This document shows positions 8,591-17,509 of a stretch of DNA of 64,000 nucleotides, piece after piece (within the stretch, counting starts at the first letter, position 1; each line of letters begins with the position of its first letter). Source of the DNA: Streptomyces sp. B21-083 (GTDB lineage: Bacteria; Actinomycetota; Actinomycetes; Streptomycetales; Streptomycetaceae). The position numbers and the translations under genes were made by a program. The stretch is taken from positions 2,728,001 to 2,792,000 of the forward strand of contig NZ_JARUND010000002.1 in the NCBI RefSeq assembly GCF_036898825.1, read 5' to 3'. The notes below the pieces were generated by a model. That model saw only the letters and a list, made by a program, of their open reading frames with translations. It made no database searches and had not been told where the DNA came from.

Positions 8591-11590
8591 ATGCCCTCAC
8601 CATCGTCCTCATCGGCTTCATCGTTCTCGTCGTCCCCATCGTCCTCGTCGCTCTATGAGCGCCGGGAGGCCCTGGCACTGGTCGCCGACGAGGCAGCACG
8701 CGCCCGCGAGGGAACGGGCCGCCTGGTCCTGCTGCGCGGCGCGACCGGCACCGGCCGTACCGCCCTCCTGGAGGCCGCCACCGAGGACGCGGAGGCACAC
8801 GGCATGCGCGTCCTGCGCGTCCGCTGCTCCGCCGAGGGCAGCGCCACCGGCGCCCACCTCCCCGTCGTAGAGCAACTGCTGTCTCCGATACAGGAGTTGC
8901 AGGAGCCGCCCACCCAGGCCCCGCACCCGGCGGCCCGGCTCTGGCGGTCGCTGCACGCGTACGCGGCCGAGGGTCCGGTGCTGGTCGCCGTGGACGACGT
9001 ACACCTCGCGGACGAGGACTCCCGGTGCTGGCTGATCGAGGCGGCGCGCAGGGTGGACCGATTACCGCTGCTTCTACTGGTGACGGAGCGCAGTCAGTAC
9101 GACGTCGACCCGCCGTCCGCCGGGCTGGTCCACACCCTCTCCCCCGCTCTCGTACGCACCCACACCCTCGCCCCGCTGAGCCACGACGCGGCGACGGAGC
9201 TGGTGCGTTCGGCCGTCGGTGACGCGCCGAAGAGGTGGGTGGCTGACTACGTACGGGCGAGCGGGGGCCACCCGCTGCTCCTGCGCGCCCTCCTGGAGGA
9301 CCTGAACGCCACCACCGGCGCACCGGCCGCGCTCCCGGAGACGTGCGCCGCGCTGTATCCGGGGGCGTACCCGGCGGCGGTGGCCTGGTGGCTGGACTGC
9401 GCCGGGCCCGCGACGGCCGACGCGGCACGCGTGTTCGCCGCGCTGGACGAGCTGCCGGAGGGCGCCGATGTCGACCTGTTCATCGAAACCGTCGGAACCA
9501 TGGGCGCGTTGGGCGCATCGGGTGCATTGAGCGCGTCGGGATCATCGGGGTCGGGGTCGGGGTCGGGGTCGGATCCGGCCCGGGTGCGGGGCTGGCTGAC
9601 CGCCATGACCCGGCTGGGTCTGCTGCGCCTGGACGCCGACGGTCGTCCCCGCTACGCCCACCCGCTGCTGCGGGACGCGGTCCTCACCGGCTGGCCCGCC
9701 GCCGACCGGCAGACGGCGCACCGGGCGGCGGCCGAGGCGATGCTGCGGCGCGGCGACCCGACCGAGACGGTGGCCGGGCAGCTCCTGCGGTCGGGCACGG
9801 TGGACGAGGTGTGGGCGACGGACGCCCTCCTGGACGCGGCCACCGGCGCGGTCCGCGACGACCGCACCGACGACGCGGTGGTCCTGCTGCGCCGGGCGCT
9901 GACCGAGCCGATGTCGGCGGGCCGCCGGGCCGAGGTGCTGACCGAGCTGGGCTCGCTCGAGTTCGCCGCCGTACGTTCCTCGGCGGGTATCCCCCGGCTC
10001 ACGGAGGCGATGCGGCTGCCGGGTCAGCCCCGGTACCGCGTACAGGCGGCTGTGGCCCTGGGCACGGCGCTGGCCAGACGCGGCGAGGCACGCGCGGCGG
10101 TGACCCTGCTGCACAACCTGGACGGCCAGTTGACGGACCACCCGGACCTGCTCCGCACGGTCCAGACGGCCTCGGCCCTGCTCTCCGACCACGACCAGAC
10201 GATCCGCGAGGAGACGTACCGCCGGCTGCGCGAGACCGCCGAACACTCCCCCCAGGCACTCGGCCCCGCCGGCCGCGCCCTTCTCGTACGGTACGAGGCG
10301 ACCGCCGGCCTGACCTCGTCGGACGCCGCCATGAAGCGCGTACGCGCCCTGCTCACGGAGCCGGCCGGCCCGCTGGCGGAGCCCTTCCTGCTCGGTACGG
10401 CGGCGGCGGTGGCCCAGTGGGCCGACGAACTCGACGAGGCCGAACGCCTGACGGACCGGGGCCTGACCGGCCAGCGCCCCACCTTGCTCCACCCGATGCA
10501 CGAGGCCCTGCTCAACGTACGCGCGGACATAGCCGCCGCCCGTGGTGACTACGGCCAACTGCTGAGCGAGCCGGAATCATGGCGGAGGGAGTGGAGGGAC
10601 GGGACGGGCGACGGCGACGGATTCGGGTTCGGGTTCGGGTGGGAGTGGGCGACCGGGGCCGGGACGGACCCATGGAGCGAGGCAGGCGACGAGAGGAAGC
10701 CCGCGACAGCGGCAGGACCCGGCAACGGATACGGCAACGGGAACGGGAACGGCAATGGTCCGACGAACGCGGAGGCGCACGTACTGCTCGCGCTCGTCGA
10801 GACCGGCCGCCTGGACGAGGCCTGGCGGCTCGCGGACGCCTTCGACCTGCGGGAGGCGCACGACTCCTGGGAGTTGAACCGTTTCCTGTACGCGCGAGGC
10901 GTGGTGCGCGCCGCCTCCGGTGATCCGGCCGGCGCCCTCGGGGACTTCCTGGAGTGCGGGCGCCGCCAGTCCGCACGCGAGGTGCTGAGCCCGGTGGTCA
11001 CACCGTGGCGGGCCGCCGCCGCCCAGTGCCGACTCGCTCTCGGCCACCCCCGGGAGGCGCTCGCGCTGGCCGAGGAGGAACTGCGGCTGGCCCGGGTGTG
11101 GAACACCCCGCGCCTGATCGGCCGTTCACTGCGGGTACTCGGCACGGCGACGGGCGGGCGCCATGGCCTCGACCTGTCCGACGAGTCCGTACGGGTCCTG
11201 CGCGACGCCGCCGTGGAGACGGAACTGATCCCGGCCCTGATCGCCAGGGGCCGCCAGCTCATCGCCGCCGGCGAACGTGCCCGCGCCCGCAAGTCCCTGC
11301 GCGAGGCGGCCGAACGCGCCGAACGCCTGGGCGCCGTACGCCTGCGCTCGGCCGCCGACGAGGCCCTGCGCGAGGGCGGCGCCCGCCGCACGGCGACGAC
11401 CCTGACGGCAAGCGAACGCCGCATCGCGGAACTCGCGGCGGAGGGCCGCACGAACCCGGAGATCGCCGAACTCCTGCACGTGGCCCGCCGCACAGTGGAA
11501 ACCCACCTGACCAGCGCCTACCGCAAGCTGGGCATCCGGAGACGGGGGGAGCTGACGACGGCGCTGAGCCGCGCCCCAGGGGTGGGATGA
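8591..11590 (+). CDS. LAL-family (large ATP-binding LuxR) transcriptional regulator
   Basis: A 999-aa protein whose ATG is fixed by a perfect GGAGG 5 bases upstream. A Ser-rich N-terminus is followed by an NTPase domain with P-loop GATGTGRT (residues 50-57), in which Arg replaces the usual Lys, and Walker B-like VLVAVDDVHLADEDS. A long helical-repeat middle follows, and a C-terminal LuxR helix-turn-helix from about residue 938 (LTASERRIAELAAEGRTNPE, VARRTVETHL). Two low-complexity inserts interrupt the middle: SGSGSGSGSD near residue 320 and Gly/Asn/Phe/Trp-rich runs near residues 670-725. It is divergent from the small LuxR gene and probably controls the injection system. Confidence 0.85.
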   Translation: MPSPSSSSASSFSSSPSSSSLYERREALALVADEAARAREGTGRLVLLRGATGTGRTALLEAATEDAEAHGMRVLRVRCSAEGSATGAHLPVVEQLLSPIQELQEPPTQAPHPAARLWRSLHAYAAEGPVLVAVDDVHLADEDSRCWLIEAARRVDRLPLLLLVTERSQYDVDPPSAGLVHTLSPALVRTHTLAPLSHDAATELVRSAVGDAPKRWVADYVRASGGHPLLLRALLEDLNATTGAPAALPETCAALYPGAYPAAVAWWLDCAGPATADAARVFAALDELPEGADVDLFIETVGTMGALGASGALSASGSSGSGSGSGSDPARVRGWLTAMTRLGLLRLDADGRPRYAHPLLRDAVLTGWPAADRQTAHRAAAEAMLRRGDPTETVAGQLLRSGTVDEVWATDALLDAATGAVRDDRTDDAVVLLRRALTEPMSAGRRAEVLTELGSLEFAAVRSSAGIPRLTEAMRLPGQPRYRVQAAVALGTALARRGEARAAVTLLHNLDGQLTDHPDLLRTVQTASALLSDHDQTIREETYRRLRETAEHSPQALGPAGRALLVRYEATAGLTSSDAAMKRVRALLTEPAGPLAEPFLLGTAAAVAQWADELDEAERLTDRGLTGQRPTLLHPMHEALLNVRADIAAARGDYGQLLSEPESWRREWRDGTGDGDGFGFGFGWEWATGAGTDPWSEAGDERKPATAAGPGNGYGNGNGNGNGPTNAEAHVLLALVETGRLDEAWRLADAFDLREAHDSWELNRFLYARGVVRAASGDPAGALGDFLECGRRQSAREVLSPVVTPWRAAAAQCRLALGHPREALALAEEELRLARVWNTPRLIGRSLRVLGTATGGRHGLDLSDESVRVLRDAAVETELIPALIARGRQLIAAGERARARKSLREAAERAERLGAVRLRSAADEALREGGARRTATTLTASERRIAELAAEGRTNPEIAELLHVARRTVETHLTSAYRKLGIRRRGELTTALSRAPGVG

Positions 11591-11730
11591 GGGAGAAGGT
11601 CCAGGTGTGGAACCGCACATCTCACCGTCAGCAACCGACCCACTACTCACGTTAGCCATACTATGGTTCACTTGAGTAAGAAGGATGCGAGCAAGTAGGT
11701 ACAGCGGCCGAGTACAGGCAGAGGTGACCC

Positions 11731-13179
11731 ATGTCGGGCTTCGTAGGACGCAGATCCGAACTGGCCACATTGAACCGCCACCTCTCCTGGGTCCGCGACG
11801 GCCGGGGCGACCAGCGCGGCCGGGCCCTGTTGCTGCGCGGCCGACGACGGGTCGGAAAGTCGCGGCTGGTCGACCTCTTCTGTGAGCGCGCCCGGGTGCC
11901 GTACGTCGTCCACCAGGCCACCCGGGGTGAGGACGCCCAGCGGGAACGGGCCCGTTTCCTCGAGGAAATCCGGCGATCCTCGCTGCCCGACACCACCCTC
12001 CTTGCCGGTGTCACGACGGTGGCCGAGTGGGACACCGCCCTGCGCCAGCTCGCCGCGGTGCTCCCGGACGACACCCCCAGCGTCGTCGTACTCGACGAGC
12101 TGCCCTGGATGATCGAGGGCGACGCGGTCCTGGAGGGCACGCTGCAGACCGTGTGGGACCGGGTGCTGAGCCGCAAGCCTGTCCTGCTCGTCCTCATCGG
12201 CAGCGACCTGGCGATGATGGAGCAGCTCTCCGCCTACGGCCGCCCCTTCCACCAGCGCGGGGCCGAAATGGTCCTGTCACCCCTCTCCCCCGCCGAGGTC
12301 ATGACGATGACCGGGCTGCCGGCCGCAGAGGCCTTCGATGCCCATCTGATCACCGGTGGACTGCCGCTGATCTGCCAGGAGTGGCACGAAGGGGAGAGCC
12401 GCGCCGACTTCCTGGCCCGCGAACTCGACGATCCCACCTCCCCGCTCCTCGTCTCCGGCGAGCGGATGCTGGCCGCCGAGTTCCCCACCGCCCTCCAGGC
12501 CAGGCACGTACTGTCCGTGATCGGCAGCGGTGAACGCGCCTTCGGGACGATCGCCGCGAAGGCCGGCGCCGCCGACAAGCCGCTCCCTCCCGGCTCACTC
12601 AACCCGGCCCTGCGCACCCTCGCGGACAAGCGGCTCGTCGCCGTCGACACCCCTCTCTCCACCCGCCCAGGAGACCGCGACCGCCGCTACCGTGTCGCCG
12701 ACCCCTACCTCCGTTTCTGGCTGGCCTTCCTGGAACGGGGCATCGCCGAGATCGAACGCGGGCGCGGGCGAATCGTGGCCGAGGCGGTCGAACGCGGCTG
12801 GACCTCATGGCGCGGGCGCGCGATCGAACCCGTCGTACGGGAGTCGCTGGCCCGGCTGCTCCCGGACGACATGTGGCCGCAGGTCCGGGAAGTGGGGGGT
12901 TGGTGGCCTCGTACGAACAACCCCGAGGTGGACTTGGTGGGGGCTGACCGGTCTCCCGCGCGCGAGGTCGGGTTCGTGGGGTCGGTCAAGTGGCAGGAGC
13001 ACGGCCCCTTCGACCGCCGGGCCCTGGCCACGCTGACCCGGGACGCCCTGTCCGTACCCGGCGCCGACGAGGACACCCCGCTGGTGGCGGTGTCCCGCTC
13101 CGGGTTCACGGTGGAGGACGGCCTGACGGCGACGTACGGTCCGGAGCGGCTGATGGAGGCCTGGAGTTCCACCACATGA
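11731..13179 (+). CDS. ATPase with C-terminal DUF234 nuclease-like domain
   Basis: A 482-aa protein of the archaeal-type ATPase/DUF234 family. It starts MSGFVGRRSELATL, with P-loop LLRGRRRVGKSRLVDLF (about residues 33-49) and Walker B VVVLDELPWM near 115-125. A winged-helix segment at 265-310 precedes the DUF234 region (NNPEVDLVGAD, then VGFVGSVKW). In active PD-(D/E)XK relatives the last motif reads GExKW; here the acidic residue is Ser, so nuclease activity is doubtful. The gene stands alone between the LAL gene and the convergent SWIM gene. About 60 bases upstream is a CCATAcTATGG palindrome. Confidence 0.85.
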   Translation: MSGFVGRRSELATLNRHLSWVRDGRGDQRGRALLLRGRRRVGKSRLVDLFCERARVPYVVHQATRGEDAQRERARFLEEIRRSSLPDTTLLAGVTTVAEWDTALRQLAAVLPDDTPSVVVLDELPWMIEGDAVLEGTLQTVWDRVLSRKPVLLVLIGSDLAMMEQLSAYGRPFHQRGAEMVLSPLSPAEVMTMTGLPAAEAFDAHLITGGLPLICQEWHEGESRADFLARELDDPTSPLLVSGERMLAAEFPTALQARHVLSVIGSGERAFGTIAAKAGAADKPLPPGSLNPALRTLADKRLVAVDTPLSTRPGDRDRRYRVADPYLRFWLAFLERGIAEIERGRGRIVAEAVERGWTSWRGRAIEPVVRESLARLLPDDMWPQVREVGGWWPRTNNPEVDLVGADRSPAREVGFVGSVKWQEHGPFDRRALATLTRDALSVPGADEDTPLVAVSRSGFTVEDGLTATYGPERLMEAWSSTT

Positions 13180-13214
13180 GCGGTCGATCGGCTGATCAGA
13201 TGGTGTGACACCGC

Positions 13215-14909
13215 TCATAGGCCGCGTTGTTCCATCAGGCGCATGAGGTTCCGCTTCCGTCTCTGGACGGTGCGCAGAGCGGTGGCGTACGCGGTGAACT
13301 CGTCCGGTGTGCCCAGGCGGCGATGGCAGTCGCGGGCGCCGAGCAGCAGGCTGACGAGTTGCTCGTACACATGGTTGCCGGTCTGCTTCGTCAGTGGCTC
13401 GGCCAGGCGCAGGTACACGCCGAGCGCGTCGGCGGGACGCGTCTCACGCGCCAGGTCGGCAAGGGCGAGCCATTGCCGGTCGTGGGCACCGGTTTCAGCG
13501 GCCGCCTGCCAGCATGCCTCGATGTCCTTGTCATCGAGCAGAGCGTCGACCAGCACGGAGCCGTTGTACCAGCCCCCTTGCCGCCGCCCCGTGTCGGCAC
13601 GCAGCAGGTCCAGTGCTCCCTCGCGTTCAGCCGGCCAGCATTCGGCGGCCTGTGCGGCGGCGCGCAGTTGCCGGTAGGAGAACAGGGTGCGGCGGGCGCC
13701 GAAGTGGTCACGACGCAGGGCGACAGCGTCGGACAGCCGGGCCGCCCGCCCGTAGCGGTCGCACAGGTAGTCGACGAGGGCGGTGTCTACGGCAGCCAGG
13801 TCCCGCATGTCCCGCATACCACGTTCCGCCCAGCTCAGAGCCTCGTCGGTGCGACCGGCAGTGTCCAGTTCGCGAGCGATGACCAGGTGCGTGTGGCCGT
13901 TCTCCGCCAGGTCGGCCGCGTGCACGGCGATCACCGCGTCGACGTCGCCTCCGGCCTTGGCCAGGCGCTCCATCAGGTGCTTCTCGGCCCACCCGGTGCG
14001 TTTGCCCCGCCACGCCTCTGCCGCGAGCCTTCGCAGGAGGGTCATCCCGCGTTCGCCGAGGGCGTCCTCGTAGTCGAGCGGATCGACGCCGGTGAGGTCG
14101 TCGAAGTCACCGAGTACATGGCCGACCAGCCAGCGCGCGAGTTCCTCGGGATCCGGACGCGCCGTACGACACGCGTCGAGATGGACCTCGGCGAGGTCGG
14201 CGCCGACCTGCCCAAGCCCACCGTCGGAGTCGTCGACACTCTCCACCGCCTCGGTCAGCAGCCGCATCGCCTCTCGCGCCAGGGTGATCGCGTCGGCGGG
14301 CCGGCCCGAGCCGGTGAGTGCCCTGATCGCCGAAACCGCCTGCCCGGCCTGGTCGGCGTAGGCTCGGGCATCGGCGTACTCGACGTATCCGTACCTCGCG
14401 AACGGGCCGATGTCGAGGAGTTCACGGATGCGCGCCCTGACTCCGGCGAGGTCACCCCGGGCGCTCGCTGCCCGCAGCTCCAGCCGGCGCCGCAACTGCC
14501 GGTCCTCGCCCACCTGTTCCCGCACCAAGGCCAGCAACTCCTCCTTGGACAGGCCGGACAGCCAGGCGGCGAGGTCCTGTCCCCGGTCCCGGGCCGCCTT
14601 CCTCTGCCGTGGCAGGCTGCCTTCAGGCTCGGCCAGCACAGTGAGGCCGAGGGCGACCAGATGCTTACAGAAGTTGCCCTCCAGGCCGTACGGGCAGTCA
14701 CATTCGCCGCTGAGCCCACCGCGCCCGTCGACCCCGCCAGGTCCTTCGAGGACCAGTTCCACCGTGTACCGCTCCGTGCCGTGCACGATCGCGGTGACCC
14801 GGCTGTCGCCGACCTCGACCCCGGCCACGGCGTCGAGGTAGCCGAGGCCACGCTCGTAGGAACGGGGACCGGCCAGCGCTTTGAGGTTCGCCTCGGTCAG
14901 GTTGTTCAT
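13215..14909 (-). CDS. SWIM zinc-finger domain protein
   Basis: A 564-aa protein from the ATG at 14909 (AGGACGGAA upstream). The N-terminal region carries a SWIM zinc finger, CDCPYGLEGNFCKHLVAL (about residues 70-88), with the CxC...CxH ligand pattern. The rest is alpha-helical repeats of TPR-like character with many Ala/Leu/Arg (REAMRLLTEAVESV, HADLAEN and similar). SWIM domains bind DNA or protein; no helicase domain follows, unlike SNF2-linked SWIM proteins. The partner and role are unknown. It converges with the DUF234 ATPase gene, leaving 35 bases between stops. Confidence 0.87.
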   Translation of the reverse strand: MNNLTEANLKALAGPRSYERGLGYLDAVAGVEVGDSRVTAIVHGTERYTVELVLEGPGGVDGRGGLSGECDCPYGLEGNFCKHLVALGLTVLAEPEGSLPRQRKAARDRGQDLAAWLSGLSKEELLALVREQVGEDRQLRRRLELRAASARGDLAGVRARIRELLDIGPFARYGYVEYADARAYADQAGQAVSAIRALTGSGRPADAITLAREAMRLLTEAVESVDDSDGGLGQVGADLAEVHLDACRTARPDPEELARWLVGHVLGDFDDLTGVDPLDYEDALGERGMTLLRRLAAEAWRGKRTGWAEKHLMERLAKAGGDVDAVIAVHAADLAENGHTHLVIARELDTAGRTDEALSWAERGMRDMRDLAAVDTALVDYLCDRYGRAARLSDAVALRRDHFGARRTLFSYRQLRAAAQAAECWPAEREGALDLLRADTGRRQGGWYNGSVLVDALLDDKDIEACWQAAAETGAHDRQWLALADLARETRPADALGVYLRLAEPLTKQTGNHVYEQLVSLLLGARDCHRRLGTPDEFTAYATALRTVQRRKRNLMRLMEQRGL

Positions 14910-15071
14910 GTGTTTCCGTCCTGCCCCGCGACCGCTTGTGACGACCGCCAGCGTCTCAGATTGGCTTGGGTTTCCTGGGTGATCCTGGTGTTGCGGGATC
15001 GCCCGGGAAATGACTCGGTTGTCCCCGGGTGGGGGTCGTGTGGGCGTGGCGGTGGAAGCCTGCCCCGAGTC

Positions 15072-15365
15072 GTGCCCCGCCGAGCGTGTGCCGGGTGGGG
15101 GTGCCAATGGTGGTCGGTTCCTGCTGCCTTCGTCGCCGCTGGGTGCGGTGGGTCGGGTGCGTGGGGTGCCGCCCCGCCGGACGCTTTCCTGCCGGAGCTG
15201 GCCGAGCGGATCGGCGGCTTCGATCCCGAGGCCGGGATGATGTGCGTCTACGGCAAGGACGAGGCGGCTCTGCGGGAGCTCGGGCTGATTCTCAGCGGCG
15301 CCTTCCACGACCGAGTGAAGCTGGCCGCGCTGATCGAGGCCACCGACCCCGGAGACTGGGACTGA
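15072..15365 (+). CDS. Doubtful small reading frame or gene remnant
   Basis: Between the SWIM gene and the frameshifted gene at 15.4 kb, the plus strand has a frame whose last 65 codons look protein-like (FLPELAERIGGFDPEAGMM, then a YGKDEAALRELGLILSG segment and TDPGDWD at the end). Upstream the frame becomes Gly/Trp/Cys-rich and loses coding character, and no start has a good ribosome-binding site (GTG 15072 and ATG 15237 are in frame). I read it as a 3' fragment of a lost gene. The rest of 14910-15443 shows nothing recognisable. Confidence 0.25.
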   Translation: MPRRACAGWGCQWWSVPAAFVAAGCGGSGAWGAAPPDAFLPELAERIGGFDPEAGMMCVYGKDEAALRELGLILSGAFHDRVKLAALIEATDPGDWD

Positions 15366-15443
15366 ACCCGGATCGTCCATCGTTCCCCGCCGTCGCCCCA
15401 AACTCCTCGCCCTTTACGCCAGGGCCACACCCCTTCACCCGAA

Positions 15444-15838
15444 CTACGTCAGGACCAGAGGCACGGTGATGGTCAGGTGGTCGTCGGTGGTCGGCAGAGC
15501 TGTGGTGAGAGCGTTCATACGAGAGGCGAGGTGGCCGATCACCCGGCTGGTCAGTTCCTCGTCCCACTCCGCTGTGCCTTCCGGTGACAGGCGCATCTCC
15601 TTACCGGCCGGGGGTTGTCACCGAAATAGCGCGCGGTGTCCATGTTGACGACCCAACAGGCCAGCGCGATCTTCACCTGCCCCGGTGCCGCCCACTGCGC
15701 CCGTACGTGAGCGCACATGGTGAAGTCGTCCCCGCCGAATGTGACCGTCGTGGAGAACGGCCTGCCACGAGGGTACTGCTGAACCAGCTCGAGTACCGCC
15801 GGCTCCACAACGGCTCGCGCCATAGGTTCCGTGTACAC
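15444..15838 (-). pseudogene. Frameshifted DUF5959-like gene
   Basis: The first frame reads MARAVVEPAVLELVQQYPRG through CWVVNMDTARYFGDN, then turns into non-protein-like residues and stops. One base out of phase, starting at GKEMRLSPEGTAEWDEEL, the frame continues protein-like to VPLVLT and a TAG at 15444-15446. The switch falls in a C/G run (CCCCCGGCCGG, near 15607-15617), where restoring one base would give a continuous protein of about 130 aa. The joined sequence reminds me of DUF5959 proteins. Either the gene is dead, or the base is a homopolymer sequencing error. Confidence 0.6.
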
Positions 15839-16044
15839 CGTCTGCCCCCTTGTCGAGCCTGGCCTCCAGCATCCCAGTTGGGGCCCACGACCGACAGACC
15901 GTCTGTCGTACGGTCAAGCGAAATGATCACTCGATCGTGACTTTCCCCCCTCCCCCGCCCTCCGTGTCGCGATGCTGGAAAAGAACGGCGAAAACGGACA
16001 GGGATGAGACGGGGATGGGAATGGTGATGGGGATGGAGAGTGGC

Positions 16045-16329
16045 ATGCCGCACGAAGCTGGACGACGCGGAGGGCCGGGACTGGACGAGCGGGCGGTGCT
16101 CCTGGTCGCCGGGTTGGCCGATCTCACCGTGAGCACCCTGGGTTCGGCCGTGGGGACGATCCAAGGGCTGCTGCGCCGCTCGGACGCCGCCGAGCTGGCG
16201 GCAGAGGCCGAGCACGACCTGGTGGCGCGCGGGCGGCTGGTGCTGGACCGGTACGCGGCCGTGCCCCCGGCGCACCTGGAGATCCTCGCCCCGCACGCGC
16301 TGGCTCGGCGGGCCGCAGATGACGTATGA
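16045..16329 (+). CDS. Small hypothetical protein coupled to polyprenyl synthase
   Basis: A 94-aa Ala/Leu-rich helical protein (GLDERAVLLVAGLADLTVST, EAEHDLVARGRLVLDRYAAV). It ends 11 bases inside the polyprenyl synthase gene, so translation of the two is coupled. Start choice is uncertain because ATG/GTG codons cluster at 16015-16045; I took the last, which has GGAGAG before it. No domain is recognised. Position suggests a partner, for example a regulatory or membrane-interface subunit, of the synthase. Confidence 0.6.
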   Translation: MPHEAGRRGGPGLDERAVLLVAGLADLTVSTLGSAVGTIQGLLRRSDAAELAAEAEHDLVARGRLVLDRYAAVPPAHLEILAPHALARRAADDV

Positions 16330-17374
16330 CCGGTGGGAGCCGGCCGCGTTCAAGGCCCGCGTCGACGAGGTGCTGCAGCCGTTCGTCGCCCAGGAGGCCG
16401 ATCGGTTCGCGGCGATCGACCCGCTACTGGGGCCGGTGGCCGAGCAGTTGGAGGCCGCTGTCGCGGACGGCAAGCGGATGCGGGCGGCGTTCTGTTACTG
16501 GGGTTGGCGTGCGGTGGGGCAGCCGGACAGTGACGCGCTGGTTCGGGCGGCGGCCTCCATGGAGCTGGTGCATGCCGCGGCGGTCGTGCATGACGACCTC
16601 ATCGACGACAGCGCGCTACGGCACGGCCGGCCCACCCCGCACATCGCTCTTCGCGGTGCCGTACGCCGTCGCCCGCGTGCCGTCGCCGCCGCGAGGTCGC
16701 TGGCGATGCTGGTCGGGGATCTGCTGATGGGCCTGGCCGGGCAGCTGTTCGCCGGCAGTGGTCTGCCCGCCGCGTATCTGGCCCGGGCCCGCCCGTTGTG
16801 GGCGGTGCTGACCCGGGAGCTGATCGCGGGCGAGTGCCTGGAGATCCTGAGTACCGGAGCCGAGCCGGACGTCGCGGCGTCGCTGAAGGTGATCCGCTAC
16901 AAGACCGCCAAGTACACAGTCGAGCACCCCCTGTTGATCGGCGGCGCCCTCGCCGGGGCGAGTGAGCGGCTGCGTGAGGGCTACTCCGCCTACGGACTGC
17001 CGCTGGGCGAGGCGTTTCAGCTGCGGGACGATCTGATCGGCCTGTTCGGCGACCCGGAACGCACCGGCAAGGCCAACGCCGATGACGTACGCGGCCATCG
17101 GCCCACCGCCCTGCTGGCGGAGACCTGGCGTGTCGCCGGTGACGGCGACCGGGAGCAGCTCCGCGCCCTCCTGGGCCGACGCGACCCGGACGGGGACGGT
17201 CTCGACGCCGTACGCGAGGTGATGGGCCGGCTGAAGACGCCCGACCGCGTCGAGGACATGATCACCGCGCGCGTCGAGGAAGCCCTCGGCGCACTCCACG
17301 AGTTGGACGTACCCGCGCAGGCCGCCGCTGCCCTGACCGCGTTGGCGCACTCGGCGACCGTCCGCCTGTCCTGA
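16319..17374 (+). CDS. Polyprenyl diphosphate synthase family protein
   Basis: A 351-aa trans-isoprenyl diphosphate synthase. The first Asp-rich motif is DDLID (residues 92-96) with the upstream GKRMRAAFCYWGWRAVG region. The second is DDLIGLFGD starting at residue 237, the DDxxGxxGD form common in actinobacterial geranyl/geranylgeranyl diphosphate synthases. The KTAKYT motif lies between them. It should condense isopentenyl diphosphate with an allylic primer; chain length cannot be fixed from the sequence. It overlaps the upstream small gene and precedes an MpaB-type oxygenase, suggesting a terpenoid modification pathway. Confidence 0.9.
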   Translation: MTYDRWEPAAFKARVDEVLQPFVAQEADRFAAIDPLLGPVAEQLEAAVADGKRMRAAFCYWGWRAVGQPDSDALVRAAASMELVHAAAVVHDDLIDDSALRHGRPTPHIALRGAVRRRPRAVAAARSLAMLVGDLLMGLAGQLFAGSGLPAAYLARARPLWAVLTRELIAGECLEILSTGAEPDVAASLKVIRYKTAKYTVEHPLLIGGALAGASERLREGYSAYGLPLGEAFQLRDDLIGLFGDPERTGKANADDVRGHRPTALLAETWRVAGDGDREQLRALLGRRDPDGDGLDAVREVMGRLKTPDRVEDMITARVEEALGALHELDVPAQAAAALTALAHSATVRLS

Positions 17375-17406
17375 CCCCCGCTCAGGAACCGCGCGAACCC
17401 GTGCTG

Positions 17407-17448
17407 CCACCCACCACCCGCCACCCACCACCCGCCACCCGCCACCTG
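17407..17448. repeat. Six tandem heptamers CCACCC(A/G)
   Basis: Between the polyprenyl synthase and the oxygenase gene lie six consecutive 7-base units: CCACCCA, CCACCCG, CCACCCA, CCACCCG, CCACCCG and a final degenerate CCACCTG. No gene lies here. It may be a slippage-prone spacer; the unpaired C-rich strand could also affect transcript passage between the two genes. Confidence 0.8.
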
Positions 17449-17509
17449 ATCGATGCCCCTCCATCCAACCGTCCGTCGTGGACGCCCCGTTGAAGACAAG
17501 GACCTTGCC

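Noticed and set aside
13227..15365. 712-codon plus-strand frame opposite the SWIM gene
   Set aside because: Composition is that of an antisense shadow and the SWIM gene on the other strand has a clear zinc-finger motif. Only the last 65 codons look protein-like and are listed separately.
17407..17448. CRISPR-like repeats
   Set aside because: Units are contiguous heptamers with no spacers. No CRISPR array or cas gene is present in the window.
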